DNA of 16,017 nt, taken from positions 1 through 16,017 of the forward strand of contig CALWWO010000192.1 of the NCBI GenBank assembly GCA_944385265.1, in the 5' to 3' direction. The notes below the pieces were generated by a model. The model was not told where the DNA came from. It saw nothing but the letters and a program-made list of their open reading frames with translations, and did no database searches. Positions 1 through 6,118 of this stretch are shown here, piece by piece (position 1 is the first letter of the stretch; every line of letters starts with the position of its first letter). The DNA is from an uncultured Oscillospiraceae bacterium (GTDB taxonomy: Bacteria > Bacillota_A > Clostridia > Oscillospirales > Oscillospiraceae). A program made the position numbers and the translations under genes.

Positions 1-541
1 ATAAAACAATGGTGGGCATGATGTATCCTGCGCCGCTGGAAAGTCCGGTGGCAGGAAGAAGCTGAAGCCACAGCGAAAAGAAGATGACCAGAAAAATGGT
101 CAGACAGTACGACGGAATGGACGAAAACACCATGAAAACAGATGAGACGAAATGATCCTGCCATTTGCCGCGGTGCAGGGCGGTGTATATCCCAAGAGGT
201 ATCCCGACAAAGAAGGCGGCTAAAGAAGCAAGCAGCGTAAGCGTAAGCGTTGTCTCAAGCCTGAAAGCGAGAGACTGCCCGACCTTTGCGCTTTCATTAT
301 CGACGGGATTGAAATCGTGCTTTACGATGATATTATAGCAGTACCGCACATAGCGCGAGAACAATCCGTCTTCTATATCGAACTTTTCAAAAAATCTGTC
401 GAGCGCGTCCCCGCCGTCATATGAGGCAAAATTATTACTGTTAGACCCGGGGATAAAATTGAGCAGTAAAAATATAACCAAGATGATCCCAAATAAAATA
501 GGAATAGAGACAAGCAAGCGTTTGACAAAATATTTTACCAT
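1..541 (-). CDS. ABC transporter permease, Dpp/Opp (peptide/nickel) type, N-terminal part (cut by window edge)
   Basis: Reading the minus strand from the ATG at 541 gives 180 open residues that run off the left edge. The protein begins MVKYFVKRLLVSIPILFGI, the standard start of DppB/OppB-type inner-membrane permeases: a short basic stretch, then a first membrane helix (about residues 8-30) ending in NFIPG. A roughly 60-residue extracytoplasmic segment follows. A transmembrane block with LETTLTLTLLASLAAFFVGIP (about 95-115) then opens the BPD_transp_1 domain. In this family the subunit forms half of the membrane channel of an ABC importer for oligopeptides, nickel or similar solutes, with a binding protein and two ATPases. 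The EAA loop and C-terminus lie outside the window, and the substrate cannot be told from this fragment. The XRE gene lies 43 bp upstream on the same strand, so co-transcription is possible. I see no strong ribosome binding site before 541. Confidence 0.85.
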   Translation of the reverse strand, partial: MVKYFVKRLLVSIPILFGIILVIFLLLNFIPGSNSNNFASYDGGDALDRFFEKFDIEDGLFSRYVRYCYNIIVKHDFNPVDNESAKVGQSLAFRLETTLTLTLLASLAAFFVGIPLGIYTALHRGKWQDHFVSSVFMVFSSIPSYCLTIFLVIFFSLWLQLLPATGLSSGAGYIMPTIVL

Positions 542-584
542 AAGCGGGCACCTGACTTATAAGTTGAATAAGATATCTGTTATT

Positions 585-854
585 TTAGCACAAGATCGTG
601 ATTTTGTACACAGAAAGACGCCGATTTGTCAGATATGACGCCGCATGTATATTTGCTCGAAACAGATCGTCTATAGTCACACCGAATATTTCTGAAATAG
701 CGGGCAATAGCGTAACATCCGGCAGACTCGTGCCGGTTTCCCATTTACTTACAGCCTGAAATGAAATAGAAAGTTTTTCAGCCAGCATTTGCTGCGTTAT
801 ATTCTGTTCTTCTCTCAACCGTTTTATATTTCTGCCGATTGTCAATGTATTCAT
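585..854 (-). CDS. XRE-family helix-turn-helix regulator, short (possibly truncated)
   Basis: An 89-residue protein starting at ATG 854, seven bases after a strong ribosome binding site (AAGGAGGG, 862-869 on the plus strand). Residues 5-65 are a clear Cro/CI-type HTH_3 domain: IGRNIKRLREEQNITQQMLA, then SISFQAVSKWETG as recognition helix region, then LPDVTLLPAISEIFGVTIDDLF. In many Clostridia this HTH is followed by a long C-terminal sensory or TPR-like region. Here only about 20 residues of unrelated-looking sequence follow (ANIHAASYLTNRRLSVYKIT). The gene may be a genuine short DNA-binding protein or the remnant of a longer regulator. It has its own sigma-A-like promoter and may regulate itself or the permease gene downstream. 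The DNA-binding call is secure; the target is unknown. Confidence 0.8.
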   Translation of the reverse strand: MNTLTIGRNIKRLREEQNITQQMLAEKLSISFQAVSKWETGTSLPDVTLLPAISEIFGVTIDDLFRANIHAASYLTNRRLSVYKITILC

Positions 855-903
855 AAATAAGCCCTCCTTAAGCTAAGAGTAAGTAGCGCGCCCTTTGCTT
901 GTA

Positions 904-932
904 ATTATAAAGATCGACGTGTCAAACGGCAA
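904..932 (-). promoter_or_regulatory. Putative sigma-A promoter for the XRE gene
   Basis: On the minus strand TTGCCG (927-932) and TATAAT (904-909) are separated by 17 bp. The -10 box matches consensus fully and the -35 box at four of six positions. It lies about 50 bp upstream of the XRE start codon. Confidence 0.55.
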
Positions 933-984
933 TAACCGGATGTTTTAATACATTTCGCCCAAGAGTTGAAATATTTATATAAGA

Positions 985-1019
985 TACAGAAAGCCGACCG
1001 TCTTACATCGGTCGGCTTT
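985..1019 (-). terminator. Hairpin, possible minus-strand terminator
   Basis: Inverted repeat AAAGCCGACCG (990-1000) / CGGTCGGCTTT (1009-1019) around an 8-nt loop. On the minus strand the stem is followed by a moderately T-rich stretch (CTGTATCTTATAT), which makes it the last of three terminator-like hairpins downstream of the 1248-1439 gene. There is no clean U-run, so termination is a moderate inference. Confidence 0.45.
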
Positions 1020-1052
1020 GTTCCATGTTGGATGATATATAAAGGACATTCC

Positions 1053-1101
1053 CAAAACCAAAAACCGAATCAAAACCCAGCGTAAGCGGATTTGATTCGG
1101 T
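1053..1101 (-). terminator. Hairpin with T-rich tail, terminator-like on minus strand
   Basis: Eleven-base arms ACCGAATCAAA (1064-1074) and TTTGATTCGGT (1091-1101) pair perfectly around a 16-nt loop. Read on the minus strand the second arm runs into TTTTGGTTTTGGG. This resembles an intrinsic terminator, though the loop is long. It lies about 75 bp beyond the stronger hairpin at 1167-1188. Confidence 0.45.
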
Positions 1102-1154
1102 GCGAATGAGCGAGAGAACGAGCGAGCGGATGGCGTTGTTTGACGCTGCAGGCA

Positions 1155-1188
1155 TAAAAAAACATCGGAGCAAAGTTCGCTTTGCTCC
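1155..1188 (-). terminator. Intrinsic terminator of the 1248-1439 gene
   Basis: A perfect 9-bp stem GGAGCAAAG (1167-1175) / CTTTGCTCC (1180-1188) with a 4-nt loop. On the minus strand it is followed within a few bases by a run of seven T (complement of 1156-1162). It is correctly oriented for transcription coming from the small gene and possibly from tRNA-Leu. Confidence 0.8.
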
Positions 1189-1247
1189 AACGTGTAATAT
1201 CCCGTCACTATAGATGCCGTTTATGAAATTTGCGGACACTGCCACTC

Positions 1248-1439
1248 TTACTCTGAAACGTTATCCGGAGAATCCATATCGTCGTCAGGACTGGAAATAA
1301 ACATTTCCTCCGTGGTCTGCTGTGCCAGTTTCAGCTTTTCAGTAATTTCAACCAACGCCTTGGTAGTCGCTTCCAGCGCGTCAACAGCAGTTGCCATGCG
1401 CCCCGCCAAGTGATAATACATAGCCTTGTAATCCGGCAT
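1248..1439 (-). CDS. Small hypothetical protein, 63 aa, coiled-coil-like
   Basis: The start at 1439 is chosen because GGAGGG (1446-1451) lies six bases upstream; a longer open frame to 1484 would place that site inside the gene. The 63-residue product begins MPDYKAMYYHLAGRMATAVD, continues with an amphipathic, probably helical stretch (ALEATTKALVEITEKLKLAQQTTE), and ends in an acidic tail rich in Asp and Ser. It has no signal peptide and no membrane segment. I recall short MPDYK-type hypothetical proteins in many Clostridia, but I know of no established function. It lies directly downstream of tRNA-Leu on the same strand and is closed by the terminator at 1155-1188, so it may be transcribed from the tRNA promoter past the hairpin at 1468-1499. 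Confidence 0.65.
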   Translation of the reverse strand: MPDYKAMYYHLAGRMATAVDALEATTKALVEITEKLKLAQQTTEEMFISSPDDDMDSPDNVSE

Positions 1440-1467
1440 ACAGATCCCTCCTGAGCAAATTTTTAAT

Positions 1468-1499
1468 AATGGGTACTGCTCCATAAAGCAGTACCCATT
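1468..1499 (-). terminator. Hairpin between tRNA-Leu and the small gene
   Basis: A perfect 13-bp stem AATGGGTACTGCT (1468-1480) / AGCAGTACCCATT (1487-1499) with a 6-nt loop sits seven bases past the tRNA 3' end. The tail on the minus strand (ATTAAAAATTT) is A-rich rather than a U-run. It may be a weak terminator or a processing structure that lets some transcription continue into the small gene. Confidence 0.6.
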
Positions 1500-1505
1500 G
1501 TTGTT

Positions 1506-1590
1506 TGGTGCGAGAGATGAGACTTGAACTCACACGCCTAACGACACACGCCCCTCAAACGTGCCTGTCTACCTATTCCAGCACTCTCGC
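1506..1590 (-). tRNA. tRNA-Leu (anticodon GAG)
   Basis: On the minus strand the 85-nt sequence starts GCGAGAGTGCTGGAATAGG and ends with the matching acceptor strand CTCTCGC, discriminator A and an encoded CCA (1506-1508). The D-loop GGAATAGGTAGACA, the anticodon arm CACGT-TTGAGGG-GCGTG (with one G-U pair at the loop), a long variable arm typical of class II tRNAs, and the T-arm GTTCAAGTC are all present. The anticodon GAG is at plus positions 1554-1556 and reads CUC/CUU leucine codons. tRNA-Leu genes are common integration sites for mobile elements, but I found no integrase or duplicated 3' end in this window. Confidence 0.95.
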
Positions 1591-1601
1591 AAGCAAGAAT
1601 C

Positions 1602-1629
1602 ATTATAACACAAGAAACGGATTTGTCAA
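1602..1629 (-). promoter_or_regulatory. Sigma-A promoter of tRNA-Leu
   Basis: On the minus strand TTGACA (1624-1629) and TATAAT (1602-1607) are both perfect consensus hexamers, with a 16-bp spacer. The predicted start is about five bases upstream of the mature tRNA 5' end at 1590. This is a very strong housekeeping-type promoter. Confidence 0.85.
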
Positions 1630-1710
1630 CGAAAAAATTTCAGTTTAAAACAAAAAATAATTTCCCCGGGCAAAACCGTGCGTTTATAAAGAAGAAATAC
1701 GGCATACACA

Positions 1711-1914
1711 TTATTTTTTCCTGTTCAATTTGCGTTTATTACCGTTTTCATCGACAAAATATACGTTATCAAGCTGCATTTTTACATTTTTCTTCAGCTC
1801 AGCGACATATTCTTTATGGAGCTGCCGGCGTTCAGCTTCCTCTTCAGGCGTGATCCCAACAGTTTTCTTCTTTTGCGCCAATTCGTTTATTCTGTCCAGT
1901 CTCGATGTGCTCAT
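1711..1914 (-). CDS. DUF896 (UPF0291, YnzC-like) family protein
   Basis: A 67-residue protein. The ATG at 1914 is preferred over an upstream in-frame TTG at 1932 because the family begins at this point and the GGGGAG ribosome binding site overlaps the TTG. The sequence STSRLDRINELAQKKKTVGI, then TPEEEAERRQLHKEYV, then LKKNVKMQLDNVYFVDENGN, matches the whole of the small DUF896 family: two short helices forming a hairpin and a basic tail ending KRKLNRKK. The B. subtilis member YnzC lies beside the SOS inhibitor gene yneA, but the biochemical role of the family is not established. It is monocistronic here, with its own good promoter, and is divergent from dpaA. Confidence 0.9.
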   Translation of the reverse strand: MSTSRLDRINELAQKKKTVGITPEEEAERRQLHKEYVAELKKNVKMQLDNVYFVDENGNKRKLNRKK

Positions 1915-1944
1915 AACATCAAAGCTCCCCAATATATTTTCTAC

Positions 1945-1973
1945 ATTTTAAACTGCGGAAGATTTTTTGTCAA
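1945..1973 (-). promoter_or_regulatory. Sigma-A promoter of the DUF896 gene
   Basis: On the minus strand TTGACA (1968-1973) and TAAAAT (1945-1950) have a 17-bp spacer. The -35 box is perfect and the -10 box matches at five of six positions. It lies about 30 bp upstream of the start codon at 1914. Confidence 0.8.
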
Positions 1974-2164
1974 CTTACCCGAAGAAACATATGCTGTTTT
2001 GCGGTATTTGGAAAACGAGAGAACGCGCCGGTGCCGCGGTGCACGCGCTGCCGGTCACGGTTTCCTCCGGCGTGAATAGAATGTAATGCGGCGGCATAGC
2101 GCGGTCGGACCGTCCGATAGGCGATCTATATATTTTTAATAACAACGGGGGGATGAGCTCGGTA

Positions 2165-3025
2165 ATGAAATTTACTGTGATAGGCGGAGACATGCGGCAG
2201 GTAAGGCTGTGTGAGTTTTTAGCGCGAGACGGTCATGCGGTATCGTGTTTCGCGCTCGATAAAGTAAAAATCGACGGCGGCGTCGATACGGCTGATACTA
2301 TTTCCGAAGCAGTGGAGGGGGCGGATTGCATTGTGCTCCCGCTTCCGGCATTATCCAAAGACGGTATACTGAACGCGCCGCTGAGCAAAAGGGTACATAC
2401 CGTAAACGAAGTGTTTTCCGTAATAGAAGCCGGTCAGATCGTCTGCGCCGGGAAAATAGACGGACAGATGAAAACGGCGGCGGCTGAACGCGGGATAAGG
2501 ATATTCGACTATCTTGAAAGAGAGGAATTTGCAATAGCAAACGCTGTGGCGACAGCAGAGGGCGCCGTGCAGATCATAATGGAGGAGACAGAGTCAACCA
2601 TAAACGGAGCGAAATGCCTTGTAATAGGTTACGGGCGTATAGGAAAGGCTCTGGCTGAAAGGCTGAAAGGCTTGAACGCCCTTGTCACTGTGTCGGCAAG
2701 GAAATGCAGCGACATCGCGTGGATAGAGGCGTACGGCTATAAAGCTGCCGAAACGGGCGCGCTCGATGGCATATTGTCCGACTACAACGTTGTGGTAAAC
2801 ACCGTGCCGGCGTATATAATGGGCAGGCAGCAGCTTAGCGAACTGAAGAAAGACTGCCTTTGCCTTGATCTCGCGTCAAAGCCGGGCGGGATAGATTTTT
2901 CAGAGAGCTCGAGGCTGGGGTTGAAAACAATTTGGGCATTGAGCCTGCCGGGAGAGGTGGCTCCGGCGAGCACCGGCAGAGCGATAAAAGACACTGTATA
3001 TAACATAATAAAGGAACAGGGATGA
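2165..3025 (+). CDS. dpaA: Dipicolinate synthase subunit A (SpoVFA)
   Basis: A 286-residue protein, close to the usual length. The start at 2165 is preferred over ATG 2153 because the G-rich site at 2147-2157 (GGGGGG followed by ATGAG) has normal spacing to 2165 but overlaps 2153. The N-terminal part opens with a Rossmann-like strand, KFTVIGGDMRQ (residues 2-12). A second nucleotide-binding domain starts with CLVIGYGRIGKALAERL (151-167), giving the NAD(P)-binding motif GYGRIG. SLPGEVAPASTG near the C-terminus is typical of the family. With DpaB it converts a dihydrodipicolinate-pathway intermediate to dipicolinate in the mother cell, for loading into the spore core as the calcium salt. It overlaps dpaB by four bases (ATGA). 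Sigma-K control is expected from B. subtilis, but I found only a poor match upstream. Confidence 0.95.
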   Translation: MKFTVIGGDMRQVRLCEFLARDGHAVSCFALDKVKIDGGVDTADTISEAVEGADCIVLPLPALSKDGILNAPLSKRVHTVNEVFSVIEAGQIVCAGKIDGQMKTAAAERGIRIFDYLEREEFAIANAVATAEGAVQIIMEETESTINGAKCLVIGYGRIGKALAERLKGLNALVTVSARKCSDIAWIEAYGYKAAETGALDGILSDYNVVVNTVPAYIMGRQQLSELKKDCLCLDLASKPGGIDFSESSRLGLKTIWALSLPGEVAPASTGRAIKDTVYNIIKEQG

Positions 3026-3600
3026 AAATGAAGGAGTACAGAATAGGCTTTGCGATGACGGGGTCATACTGCACGTTTGCCAATGTGTTCAAGGCGCTGG
3101 AATCTCTGAAGGCTGAATTTTCTGATATTACGCCGATAATGTCGGAGAATGTTTTTAACACGGACAGCAGATTCGGTACGTCTGAGGAATTTAAAAACAG
3201 GCTCGAGGAGATGTGCGGCAAAAAAATTATAAGCACGATAACGGCGGCGGAGCCGATAGGACCAAAGGGGCTTCTCGATCTGCTTATAATCGCGCCATGT
3301 ACAGGGAATACTATCGCGAAAATGGCAAACGGGATAACAGATTCGGCTGTCACTATGGCGGCAAAAGCGCATTTGCGCAATGGGCGTCCGGTGCTGCTGG
3401 CAATTTCGACAAACGATGGGTTAAGCGCCAATGCGGGAAATATCGGCAGCCTGATGAACAGGAAAAATATCTATTTTGTTCCGTTCGGTCAGGACGACTG
3501 CATGAACAAGCCGACTTCGCTTACCGCAAAATTTGAATTTATAACGGAGGCGGCAAAGGCGGCGCTTGAGGGGAAACAGCTGCAGCCCATTATTTCGTAA
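3022..3600 (+). CDS. dpaB: Dipicolinate synthase subunit B (SpoVFB)
   Basis: A 192-residue flavoprotein-fold protein of full family length. The N-terminus has IGFAMTGSYCTF (about residues 8-19), a phosphate- or flavin-binding loop typical of SpoVFB. LLIIAPCTGNTIAKMANGI (about 87-105), LAISTNDGLSANAGNIGSLM and FVPFGQDD follow. With DpaA it completes dipicolinate synthesis in the mother cell. The ATG at 3022 overlaps the dpaA stop, so translation is probably coupled; the ATG at 3028 is an equally possible start because AGGAACAGGG precedes both. No asd, dapG or dapA follows, unlike the B. subtilis operon, and a strong terminator lies just after the stop. Many Clostridia lack this pair and rely on an EtfA-type protein instead, so its presence is informative. 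Confidence 0.95.
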   Translation: MKMKEYRIGFAMTGSYCTFANVFKALESLKAEFSDITPIMSENVFNTDSRFGTSEEFKNRLEEMCGKKIISTITAAEPIGPKGLLDLLIIAPCTGNTIAKMANGITDSAVTMAAKAHLRNGRPVLLAISTNDGLSANAGNIGSLMNRKNIYFVPFGQDDCMNKPTSLTAKFEFITEAAKAALEGKQLQPIIS

Positions 3601-3617
3601 AGCCTCACAATAAAAAA

Positions 3618-3657
3618 GCAGAAAGCCGATTTTTAACGGCTTTCTGCCATTTTTTTG
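3618..3657 (+). terminator. Intrinsic terminator of dpaAB
   Basis: A perfect 11-bp stem GCAGAAAGCCG (3618-3628) / CGGCTTTCTGC (3637-3647) followed by CA and seven T. It begins 17 bp past the dpaB stop codon. Confidence 0.92.
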
Positions 3658-3885
3658 TTGTATATTTGAAAAAATACTATTAAAATGTGCTTGTAGCACA
3701 ATGACTGCTGCACAGAGACCATAGATATTATGTAAGCCCTTTCCTTGCCGCTTCGGGCGGTAAACGGAAAAAACGGGATATTGTACCGTTTGCGCTTTAG
3801 CGGTTGCAGTGCGGTATGCATCGCGTGATCTAAATTTAACTATTATCGGATAAAATAGTATCTTATATATGAGATGGAGTTTAAA

Positions 3886-4839
3886 ATGGATGCTATGGAC
3901 AAAAAAATTTTGACGCTTATAGTTCCGGCATATAATGAGCAGGAGACGCTTGAGCCGTTTTACGCAGAGGCGAGCCGCGTAGAGCAAACGATGCCGGACG
4001 TTAAATTCGAATACCTTTTTATAGACGACGGCTCGAGCGACGGCACGCTTAGGATACTAAAAGAGCTGCATAGGAAGAACGGAAGCGTCCGCTATATATC
4101 CTTTTCCAGGAATTTCGGAAAGGAAGCGGCGATGTATGCCGGGCTTGAGCATGCTGCCGGCGATTACGTCGCGATTTTAGACGCGGACCTTCAAGACCCG
4201 CCGGCGCTGCTGCCGGAAATGTGGAGAGCGGTAACGGAGGAGGGGTACGACTGCGTCGGCTCCCGCCGCGTTACGCGCGCGGGCGAGCCGCCGATCCGCT
4301 CATTCTTTGCCAGAAGCTTTTATAAACTGATAAACCGGATTTCAAAGGCGGAGATCGTAGACGGAGCGCGCGATTTCCAGCTTATGAGCCGCAAGGTTGT
4401 CGATTTGATACTGTCCATGGGCGAGTATAACCGCTTTTCCAAAGGGATTTCCGGCTGGATAGGCTTTAAGAAAAAATGGCTTGAATATGAGAATATAGAG
4501 CGCGTTGCGGGAGAGACGAAGTGGTCGTTCTGGTCGCTGTTCAAATATGCGATCGAGGGAATAATCGCCTTTTCCACGGCGCCGCTTGCGATACCTATCA
4601 TATTGGGGACGGTTTCATTCGGCATATCGCTTGTGATGATGGCAGTCATGCTGATAAAGCTGATTGCAGGCGATGTAGTCACTGCCGCGCTGGGGCTTGC
4701 GTGCCTGATATTCCTCATGGGCGGAATGATAATGGGCTGCATGGGCGTATCTGCACAATACCTTGCGAAAACGTATCTTGAGACGAAAAAACGTCCGATT
4801 TATATTATAGGCGAGTCTGAGCTTGGCGACCGCGACTGA
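3886..4839 (+). CDS. Polyprenyl-phosphate glycosyltransferase, GT2 family (GtrB/CsbB/YkcC-like)
   Basis: A 317-residue protein. The start at 3886 is chosen because TGGAG (3875-3879) lies seven bases upstream; the ATG at 3874 overlaps that site. The N-terminal GT2 domain has TLIVPAYNEQETLEPF (10-25), the nucleotide-sugar motif DDGSSDGT (47-54), SRNFGKEAAMYAGL (74-87) and the metal-binding motif DADLQDPP (99-106). RFSKGISGWIGF (183-194) is typical of dolichol-phosphate-mannose-synthase-like enzymes. Two C-terminal membrane helices (about 233-258 and 267-290) and the ending RPIYIIGE complete the GtrB/CsbB architecture. Such enzymes transfer a sugar from UDP- or GDP-sugar to undecaprenyl phosphate at the inner membrane face, for later modification of wall polymers or glycans. 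No flippase or acceptor glycosyltransferase is adjacent, so the sugar and target are unknown. It converges with the SanA-like gene. Confidence 0.9.
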   Translation: MDAMDKKILTLIVPAYNEQETLEPFYAEASRVEQTMPDVKFEYLFIDDGSSDGTLRILKELHRKNGSVRYISFSRNFGKEAAMYAGLEHAAGDYVAILDADLQDPPALLPEMWRAVTEEGYDCVGSRRVTRAGEPPIRSFFARSFYKLINRISKAEIVDGARDFQLMSRKVVDLILSMGEYNRFSKGISGWIGFKKKWLEYENIERVAGETKWSFWSLFKYAIEGIIAFSTAPLAIPIILGTVSFGISLVMMAVMLIKLIAGDVVTAALGLACLIFLMGGMIMGCMGVSAQYLAKTYLETKKRPIYIIGESELGDRD

Positions 4840-4884
4840 TGTATTTAGATGAAAGCCTGATATAAACAGATGAGAGCCGGCTAT

Positions 4885-4930
4885 AAAAAATCCCGCGCCG
4901 CCGTTAGGCGGTACGGGATTTTATTTTTTG
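4885..4930. terminator. Bidirectional terminator shared by the glycosyltransferase and SanA-like genes
   Basis: The hairpin is AAAATCCCG, C, GCCGCC, loop GTTA, GGCGGT, A, CGGGATTTT, with A-runs on the left and T-runs on the right, so it can work on both strands. The loop at 4903-4906 contains the complement of the SanA-like stop codon (4904-4906), so the last codons of that gene are part of the stem. Confidence 0.85.
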
Positions 4931-5644
4931 CTTAGTAAACGCATAGCTTATATTATCGTTAGTAACGTTCCCGTCGCCGCTCACCGGTATAGCGTCGCCC
5001 AGATATGTCGGGAGCGGTTTTATAACGCACATGGCAAAATCTTTTGCGCGAGCGAGTATTTCGCGTACGTCGCGATAGGCTTGCCCGGCATATACATGCC
5101 GGTCGGCTGCGACGCCGTATGCCTCCAGCCCCAGAGATTTTGCGACATACAAGGCGCGGTACAGATGGTACTCCTGCGTTACTATTATGATCTTTTCCGC
5201 GCAGAACACAGCTTTTGCGCGATACATGCTTTCATATGTGGAAAAACCCGCGTGATCCATAAAAACGCATTCCGATGGGACGGCGGCTTTTACGGCGTAT
5301 GATTTCATCGTATTTACCTCGTCATAATCGACACTCCCGTGGTCGCCGCTCATCAAAAGGCGATCTGAAGCGCCGGAAAAGAACAGTTCAAGCGAGATGT
5401 CGAGCCGGTCGCGAAGCATGTCGCTGGGCTCTCCGTTTTGGCGGACACCGGCGCCGAGGACAAGTATGCAGTCGGCGTCAAGCACAGCGGCGTCCTCAGC
5501 TGTTACGATAAACTCTGCGACGGAGTTCCTTATGTAAAAATCGATATATATAAGCGCCGCCAACAAAACACAGCACATTATGAAAACGGCGATAAAAGCC
5601 GCCTTTATTCGTTTTTTTGTTTTTTGTTTTTTGTTTTTTGTCAA
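4904..5644 (-). CDS. SanA/YdcF-like DUF218 membrane-anchored protein
   Basis: A 246-residue protein with a TTG start at 5644; GGAGTG lies ten bases upstream and no better start is available. The first 14 residues are very basic and Lys-rich and are encoded by a heptanucleotide tandem repeat. A single membrane helix (about 14-35) follows. The DUF218 domain runs from about 57 to 215: CILVLGAGV (59-67), MSGDHG (98-103), then NTM, D-HAGFSTYESM (130-140) and TQEYHLYRAL (156-165). The ending KPLPTYLGDAIPVSGDG is typical of SanA, a protein that in E. coli and Salmonella is linked to envelope barrier function and vancomycin sensitivity. The catalytic role of DUF218 is not firmly known. The domain should lie outside the membrane. 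It converges with the glycosyltransferase gene, which fits an envelope role, though that is inference. Confidence 0.88.
   Translation of the reverse strand: MTKNKKQKTKKRIKAAFIAVFIMCCVLLAALIYIDFYIRNSVAEFIVTAEDAAVLDADCILVLGAGVRQNGEPSDMLRDRLDISLELFFSGASDRLLMSGDHGSVDYDEVNTMKSYAVKAAVPSECVFMDHAGFSTYESMYRAKAVFCAEKIIIVTQEYHLYRALYVAKSLGLEAYGVAADRHVYAGQAYRDVREILARAKDFAMCVIKPLPTYLGDAIPVSGDGNVTNDNISYAFTKQKIKSRTA
5612..5640 (+). repeat. Heptanucleotide tandem repeat (TTTTTTG)x4
   Basis: Four consecutive TTTTTTG units, the first with one extra T, lie at 5612-5640. They encode the Lys/Asn/Gln-rich N-terminus of the SanA-like protein immediately after its TTG start. A change of one 7-bp unit would shift the reading frame. 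Confidence 0.8.
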
Positions 5645-6022
5645 ATTATTTTTTCACTCCGATCAAGCTTGAAAGACGTGTTTAAACGCCTGCCGACGTC
5701 CAAATAAAGAAAGTGAAAGCAAATATTGCATTAAAAGCATAAGGATTGCTACAAAGAAGCAATTTTGGAGCTTAAAAACTTTATCTCTACACTGGCGTAA
5801 ATCAAATACAGGTATTATAATTATATCAGTTCTGTCGGGAAAAGCTACAATTTTTTTCGCTGCGCCGGCAGAGCAGAGCTGTAGTGTAGAAAAGGCAGAG
5901 ATCTTATTCCTGGCTTTATTAAAACAGGTCTATATTAAAAATCTGAGGCTATTTTTGTACAAGTTACGGAATAATATATTAAAAATAATTAAATAATTGG
6001 CAAATGTGAGCCTTCTTACCTA
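5645..6022. other. AT-rich intergenic region, no gene recognised
   Basis: Between the SanA-like start and the hydrogenase promoter I find no open frame with a ribosome binding site and no tRNA or other known RNA. There is an isolated TATAAT at 5816-5821 without a good -35 box, and many A/T runs from about 5920 to 6000. It may hold upstream regulatory sites for the hydrogenase operon, but none can be named from sequence. Confidence 0.5.
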
Positions 6023-6051
6023 TTGACCTTTTCTTTTAATTTAGTTAAAAT
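6023..6051 (+). promoter_or_regulatory. Sigma-A promoter of the hydrogenase operon
   Basis: TTGACC (6023-6028) and TAAAAT (6046-6051) are separated by 17 bp, each matching consensus at five of six positions. The predicted transcript starts near 6058, leaving a leader of about 120 nt before hydC. A symmetric TTTTAA-N5-TTAAAA (6034-6050) overlaps the -10 box and could be a repressor site, but it is not a clear match to the redox regulator Rex. Confidence 0.75.
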
Positions 6052-6087
6052 GTATAGGTGTATTTTGCAATGGATGAATAGACGGGC

Positions 6088-6118
6088 GTTATGCCTGCTT
6101 AGATATAAGCAGAATAAC
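6088..6118 (+). promoter_or_regulatory. Hairpin in the hydrogenase operon leader
   Basis: In the predicted 5' leader, GTTAT (6088-6092) pairs with ATAAC (6114-6118), and CTGCTT (6095-6100) pairs with AAGCAG (6107-6112) around a 6-nt loop. There is no U-run, so it is not a terminator. It may stabilise the mRNA or have a regulatory role; I do not recognise a known riboswitch. Confidence 0.4.

Larger units (their letters stand above)
1020..1247. other. Non-coding, hairpin-rich interval downstream of the small gene and tRNA-Leu
   Basis: No convincing gene lies between 855 and 1247. Two overlapping minus-strand open frames here (975-1208 and 1003-1245) lack ribosome binding sites and are built over hairpins and an arginine/serine-rich low-complexity stretch, so I do not call them. 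The interval holds a hairpin at 1064-1101, a small stem GCGT/ACGC at about 1133-1145, a purine-rich run with repeated GAGCGAG units at about 1108-1130, and a TTCG-loop hairpin at 1167-1188. It may be a dispersed intergenic element or part of a structured RNA. Confidence 0.45.

Noticed and set aside
975..1245. Two overlapping minus-strand frames of 77 and 80 codons
   Set aside because: No ribosome site; they are produced by the hairpins and the low-complexity GAGCGAG stretch.
1506..1590. tRNA-Leu as an occupied integration site with a nearby mobile element
   Set aside because: No integrase, excisionase or second copy of the tRNA 3' end was found in the window.
2835..3987. Long minus-strand open frames over dpaAB and the glycosyltransferase leader
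   Set aside because: They cross the dpaAB terminator or lie opposite recognised genes, and their translations show no family motif.
5816..5821. Second promoter in the region before the hydrogenase operon
   Set aside because: TATAAT is present but no acceptable -35 box lies 16-18 bp upstream and no gene follows closely.
6034..6050. Rex operator on the hydrogenase promoter
   Set aside because: The symmetric TTTTAA-N5-TTAAAA has the wrong spacing and outer bases for the known Rex pattern; kept only as an unnamed symmetric site.
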